From Firm-04 sp964463355 (GTDB lineage: Bacteria > Bacillota > Clostridia > Oscillospirales > Ruminococcaceae), in the NCBI GenBank assembly GCA_964463355.1, contig CAYXBP010000007.1:26487-90486 (forward strand): DNA of 64,000 nt. The letters run 5' to 3'. This document shows positions 60,557-64,000 of this stretch, piece by piece (the first letter of the stretch is position 1; each line of letters opens with the position of its first letter). The position numbers and the translations under genes were made by a program. The notes below the pieces were generated by a model, which was not told the DNA's origin, did no database searches, and was given only the letters and a program-made list of their open reading frames with translations.

Positions 60557-61102
60557 AACGAAGGCGGTTATCTTGTGCCGGATGAGTTCGAAAAGAAGCT
60601 CATTGCTGCACTAGAAGAAGAGAATGTGTTCCGTCCCCTTGCAACTCGCATTCAGACAGCACACGGCGACAGAAAAATCCCCGTCATCACCCAGAAGGGC
60701 GAGGCGGTCTGGATGGAGGAGGAAGAGGCATACACCCTCCCCGATGATGCTTTCGGTCAGATCGCACTTTCTGCATATAAGGTCGGCACTGCTATCAAAA
60801 TTTCCGAGGAGCTTCTCAACGATTCCGCTGATGATATGATCGAGCTGTTCCATTCACTTAAGAGTCCCTATCGCAAAAAGGCGGTGTGGGTTCTTAACGA
60901 ACAGACGGTCAAGGCTCTCCGCAAAGTCAAGGCTCTCCGCAAGGTCAAGGACAGCAACGGTCAGTATATCTGGCAGCCGTCTGTCACATCCGGTATTCCT
61001 GACACGATTCTCAATCGCCCCTATGTGACTTCTGTATATGCACCCACTCCCGATGCAGGCAGTAAGGCGATTGCGGTCGCACAGCGGGAGGGCATTATCT
61101 GA
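60557..61102 (+). pseudogene. HK97-type major capsid protein, internally deleted
   Basis: The sequence begins NEGGYLVPDEFEKKLI, the usual start of the mature capsid shell domain. It continues with VITQKGEAVWMEEEEAYTLP and ISEELLNDSADD. Joins such as HSLKSPYRKKAVWVL and ILNRPYVTSVYAPTP indicate in-frame deletions, because normal capsids have longer segments there. A tandem duplication of 18 bp lies at 60911-60946. The protease gene and N-terminal scaffolding part are absent. Confidence 0.8.
60911..60946 (+). repeat. 18-bp tandem duplication in the capsid remnant
   Basis: Two copies of an 18-bp unit (start AAGGCTCTCCGC) lie head to tail at 60911-60928 and 60929-60946 and differ by one base. 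They encode KALRKV twice. Confidence 0.85.
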
Positions 61103-61145
61103 TGGATTTCAGCAGAATGAATCAGCGGATGGAGGTATGATCATT

Positions 61146-61733
61146 ATGGGAAAGAACAGAAACAAGGTCAAGTTCGGTCTGAACAATGTCCATTGGGCGA
61201 AGATTACTCAGTGGGGCGTTGATCCCGATGGAACGCCCACCGTGCCTGTGTATGGCGAATCCGTGCGACTGCCTGGTGCAGTATCGCTGTCCATTGATGC
61301 GAACGGCGAAAATGAGAACTTTTTTGCCGATGACAGCGTTTACTACGTCATCAACAACAATTCTGGCTATGAGGGTGATCTCGAAGTTGCTCTTGTCACC
61401 ACGGAATTTGCTACCGAAATTCTGGGAGAAATCCTCGATAACAATGGCGTGCTTGTAGAGAAAAACGACGCAGAACCGGCACAGTTCGCACTGATGTTCG
61501 AATTCAGCGGCGACAAGCACAAGATCCGTCATGTCCTCTACTGCTGTACGGCGAGCAGACCTGCAACGGAGGGACAGACCAAGGAGGACTCCACCGAGGT
61601 CAAGACGGAAACGCTGTCGCTGACGGCTTCTGCACTGCCGACAGGACTTGTCAATGATATGTTCACTGAGCGTGAAAATGACGATTGTTCATATGATTCA
61701 CTGGCTACGCAAGATGATATGAATGCATTTTGA
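61146..61733 (+). CDS. phage major tail protein
   Basis: The 195-residue protein resembles phi13-type major tail proteins. It begins with GKNRNKVKFGLNNVHWAKI and continues with LPGAVSLSIDANGENENFFADD-type segments (quoted in part). The region VALVTTEFATEILGE follows. The ATG at 61146 lies nine bases after GGAGGT; an ATG at 61137 is too close. It is the least damaged phage gene. Its C-terminus (DDCSYDSLATQDDMNAF) may be altered by a deletion. Confidence 0.78.
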   Translation: MGKNRNKVKFGLNNVHWAKITQWGVDPDGTPTVPVYGESVRLPGAVSLSIDANGENENFFADDSVYYVINNNSGYEGDLEVALVTTEFATEILGEILDNNGVLVEKNDAEPAQFALMFEFSGDKHKIRHVLYCCTASRPATEGQTKEDSTEVKTETLSLTASALPTGLVNDMFTERENDDCSYDSLATQDDMNAF

Positions 61734-61739
61734 CTCTAT

Positions 61740-62171
61740 CTACTTTGCATAATCAGGTATTTTCTCCATAAAGTACGCTTTGTACTCTTCTGAAAACCAT
61801 GCGTCAATATACCCGCTTTTTTCTATACAAGAATGATCTTTAACCATTTCAGCAACATAGTCAATAGCTTCTCTAGATTGAGCTTTCATCACTTTAATGA
61901 CGGTTTGCTCTGACATTGCTACTGTATGATTTAAGTAGCAATCTCTAGGATATTCCTGAACATCATTAGTATAATCAATAACTACAATGTAATCTCCATA
62001 TTTCAGACAACAGAAAATATAGTTTAATGGAACACAATAAAGTGTATCCTTGATTTTAGCTTTTGTTGTTTCACCAACACAATACACATTATTAGGTTCA
62101 TTTTGACGACTTATGAATTCTTCATGTGATAGGGCTAATTGTGATTTTCTAATGCATTTTGCATAAATCAT
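61740..62171 (-). CDS. A+T-rich protein of unknown function
   Basis: The 143-residue product has no signal peptide or membrane segment. It has two clusters with Cys (IYAKCIRKSQ, YCVGETTKAK, YCVPLNYIFCCLKYGDYIVV) and ends acidic. The ATG at 62171 has GGAGG five bases upstream. It lies antisense to the phage genes between the tail and tape-measure genes, and its composition is clearly A+T-richer than theirs. Family not recognised. Being intact in degraded surroundings makes it a candidate cargo gene. Confidence 0.7.
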   Translation of the reverse strand: MIYAKCIRKSQLALSHEEFISRQNEPNNVYCVGETTKAKIKDTLYCVPLNYIFCCLKYGDYIVVIDYTNDVQEYPRDCYLNHTVAMSEQTVIKVMKAQSREAIDYVAEMVKDHSCIEKSGYIDAWFSEEYKAYFMEKIPDYAK

Positions 62172-62260
62172 ATGAACCTCCAAAATTTCAAGCCAAGTGT
62201 TCTTCTTTCATTATCATTATAGTTCTTTTTTCAAATAAAGTCAAGAGGAGGTGACCCCAC

Positions 62261-62817
62261 ATGGCAAACAGAATCAAAGGCATCACCGTCGAAATTAACG
62301 GCGATACCACTAAACTTGCTGACGTTCTGAAAAACGTCAACCGCACCATCAGCAGCACCCAATCATAGCTGAAAGACGTAGAAAAGCTTCTGAAACTCGA
62401 CCCCACGAACACGGAGCTTCTGGCACAAAAGCAGTCACTTCTGACCAATGCTGTGTCGGCCACCTCCGAAAAGCTGGACGCTCTCCGCAGTGCTGCACAG
62501 CAGGCTTTCACACAGCAGCAGTTCGATGCTCTTCAGCGTGAGATCATCGACACGGAGCAGTCCCTCCGTGATTATCAGCGGCAGTTGGAGGAGCTTTCTG
62601 ATTCATCCGATGATCTTGACGAGGCTCTCACCGACACCGCCGATGGTGCGGATGATGCGGACGATTCTATGAAATCTCTGAACAAGACAGCCGACCAGAC
62701 GGAAGGCTCGTGCTCCATTGCCAAGGGTGCGGTTGCAACCTTTGTGGGCAACGCTCTCACTTCACTTGTAAGCACCGCCGTTAACGCTGCACAGACCATC
62801 GGTGTTTCATATATCCA
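62261..62817 (+). pseudogene. phage tape-measure protein fragment 2 with an amber codon
   Basis: The start MANRIKGITVEINGD follows an AGGAGG site. Codon 36 is TAG at 62366-62368, where fragment 1 has CAG (Gln). The frame continues with LKDVEKLLKLDPTNTELLAQ, then coiled-coil stretches, and a hydrophobic SIAKGAVATFVGNALTSLVS segment of the membrane-like part. It ends near 62817, where it joins a recombinase fragment. The rest of the gene, normally over 2 kb, is missing. Confidence 0.85.
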
Positions 62818-63125
62818 ATGGGAGGATTCGCACAGAGTCGCTTGCCAGAATTGCCGCGAGCCTGCACGGAAGCTCGCTGCTTTTTGGAAATATCCTTAGC
62901 ATACCATTCGTTCAAGATGTTTTTAAATGCCGTCAGATCGTTTTCGCCTTCGTTGGAATCGACGCCATCCAATACAGAAATGAACCGAACGTCCTGCTCA
63001 CGAAAAAGGATCTCACTGTAATATCCGACCATCAGATGATTTCTTCCGAATCGTGATAAATCTTCTTGTGTCAAGTAGGGACTAAAAAATTTTTGAGATT
63101 TTACAAGCCGTTCATAGATGGACAA
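62781..63125 (-). pseudogene. serine recombinase catalytic-domain fragment
   Basis: Codons from about 19 on match the later part of a large serine recombinase catalytic domain: DLSRFGRNHLMVGYYSE, then VRFISVLDGVDSNEGENDL, then KDISKKQRASVQARGNSGK and NPPIGYMK. The beginning with the nucleophile Ser is missing. The match ends near 62817, where it joins the tape-measure remnant. The DNA-binding half is not attached, so it cannot be functional. Confidence 0.82.
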
Positions 63126-63155
63126 CCATCCGTGAACGGCTTGTTCTGTCTCAAC

Positions 63156-63992
63156 CTATCGTATTGAGGAAGTCCTTGAACTTCCAGACGATATTGCAGA
63201 TTTCCGCAGATCACCGACCTCACGGTTTTGGACAGCATCCTTTTGAGCCAGCGTCAGATATTGGCTGATGGCATTGAAGACCACAGCCTCAAGCTCTTTC
63301 TCATAGAAACTCTCGCCAACCGGACACTGTGTATTTTGATCATGGGTGGAGTGTGTACATTGGTAGTGGTACGCCCCACCTTGGAGCTTGCGCCAGGACA
63401 TTGCCCTTTTGCAGTTGCCACAGCGTACCAGCCCCTTGAGAGGATAGTTGTTCTGCTTTCGGCTTGGATTCTTTTCGCCGCCTCGAATGCAATTCTGAGC
63501 CAGCGCAAACTCTTCCTTGGTCACAATGGCTTCGTGCGTTCCCTCAACGATGATCGGATCACACACTTTTTGCTTTCTTGAGCTAACACCGCAGGATTTC
63601 ATCTTGTGACTGATCAAAGTGCCGGTGTAGACCTCATTGCGGATGACCTTGTAGACCATGACAGCCTCCCAACTGATTTTGTCGCTCATTTTACTGAACT
63701 TCTTCTTATCGGGATGCTTCTGCCTGAAATATTGTCCCGGTGTCGGAATGCCGTCATCATTTAAGCCACGGGCAATCTGAGAGGTATTCCGTCCGGCAAG
63801 TGCTTCACCGAAGATTCTGCGGATCACCGCAGCCGCTTCTGGGTCAACGGCAAGTTTGTTGCGGATGGTGGGATAAGCCGTCAGTCCGCAGATGCTACCG
63901 TCCTTGCATTCATACCGCAGCACCTGCCTTTTCCCGCAGAAAGGCGTCATAAACCTGCAAATCCACTGCCTGTACCACAACGGTATCTTCAA
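63156..63992 (-). pseudogene. serine recombinase C-terminal part
   Basis: The about 275-codon frame matches the recombinase and zinc-ribbon domains of TnpX-type large serine recombinases. Motifs are NTSQIARGLNDDGIPTPGQY, WEAVMVYKVIRNEVYTGTLI, EGTHEAIVTKEEFALAQ, and the Zn ribbon GLVRCGNCKRAM with CPVGESFYEKELE. The resolvase domain is absent upstream within the window. The C-terminus changes frame after about 63210 (SSGSSRTSSIR). The window ends 8 bp after the apparent start, so more of it may lie outside. Confidence 0.75.
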
Positions 63993-64000
63993 TATGGACA

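Larger units (their letters stand above)
57812..64000. mobile_element. decayed prophage or integrative element
   Basis: A series of truncated HK97-type phage genes (terminase C-terminus, portal, capsid, tail protein, two tape-measure starts) lies together with fragments of two serine recombinases, two A+T-rich genes on the opposite strand and many frame breaks. The left edge is near the tRNA-Trp and beta-helix genes; the right edge is outside the window. No attachment repeat was found by eye. Confidence 0.8.

Noticed and set aside
57812..62300. the two tape-measure starts as attachment repeats of the element
   Set aside because: They share protein similarity but differ at many bases, so they are not recombination repeats.
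1..64000. CRISPR array or ribosomal RNA
   Set aside because: I saw no regularly spaced repeat series and no rRNA sequence; tRNA-Trp is the only RNA gene I could support.

Overview
The window looks like a chromosomal contig from a Gram-positive, spore-forming, fibre-degrading gut Clostridia member, most likely a Ruminococcus-type Oscillospiraceae. The evidence is type I dockerin modules on three exported proteins, a lipoprotein with cohesin-like halves, Thr-rich linkers on lipoproteins, spoVT and a BofC-like gene, two tandem sigma-A genes next to dnaG, and many sigma-A promoters with 16-18 bp spacers. The species is an inference.

Layout. 1-6.2 kb: the 5' part of an rlmL/ypsC-type rRNA methyltransferase behind a class A penicillin-binding protein, then divergent genes for a BofC-like protein, a membrane protein and an M23 cell-wall peptidase. 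6.4-14.2 kb: a dockerin-tagged SGNH esterase, then RNA metabolism (rnz, cca, a DUF1292 protein, an RluA-type synthase, pnp, rpsO). 14.6-18.3 kb: nadB-nadC translationally coupled to an SGNH lipoprotein. 18.4-24.2 kb: two sigma-A paralogues, dnaG, a dGTPase and a COG2426 membrane protein. 24.4-29 kb: a NatAB-like ABC exporter and the cohesin-like lipoprotein. 29.2-35.9 kb: an asparagine-synthetase-like gene that lacks the glutaminase cysteine, then a complete PTS operon (fused EII, EEP-family phosphatase, HPr, EI). 35.9-40.9 kb: a C_GCAxxG_C_C protein, a GH2 enzyme and a divergent GH5 enzyme, neither with an export signal. 41-44.3 kb: spoVT, an A+T-rich patch (lipoprotein and agrB remnant), DUF1508 and a barnase/barstar pair. 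44.4-55.9 kb: a large dockerin protein with a zincin motif, a P-loop ATPase, a transglutaminase-like protein, a tightly overlapping operon (apgM-ttcA-tsaD-cysK-trmN6-rsmI) and a Cys/Asp-rich small protein. 56.3-64 kb: tRNA-Trp, a beta-helix dockerin protein, then a decayed prophage or integrative element with truncated terminase, portal, capsid and tape-measure genes, serine-recombinase fragments and two A+T-rich genes on the opposite strand.

How the parts work together. The dockerin proteins would be displayed on a cellulosome whose scaffoldin is outside the window. Released sugars could enter through the PTS, where the EEP-family neighbour suggests an imported sugar phosphate is dephosphorylated, as in MapP-type maltose pathways. 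Oligosaccharides could be cut in the cytoplasm by the GH2 and GH5 enzymes. HPr has Arg instead of Ser at position 46, so the classical HPrK-dependent carbon control would not act on this copy.

The most unusual signals are the cohesin-like lipoprotein whose two half-domains appear in reversed order, the HPr with Arg46, the zincin/hexapeptide/lectin/dockerin fusion, the structured element over the start of the P-loop ATPase gene, and the intact-looking A+T-rich genes inside the prophage wreck.
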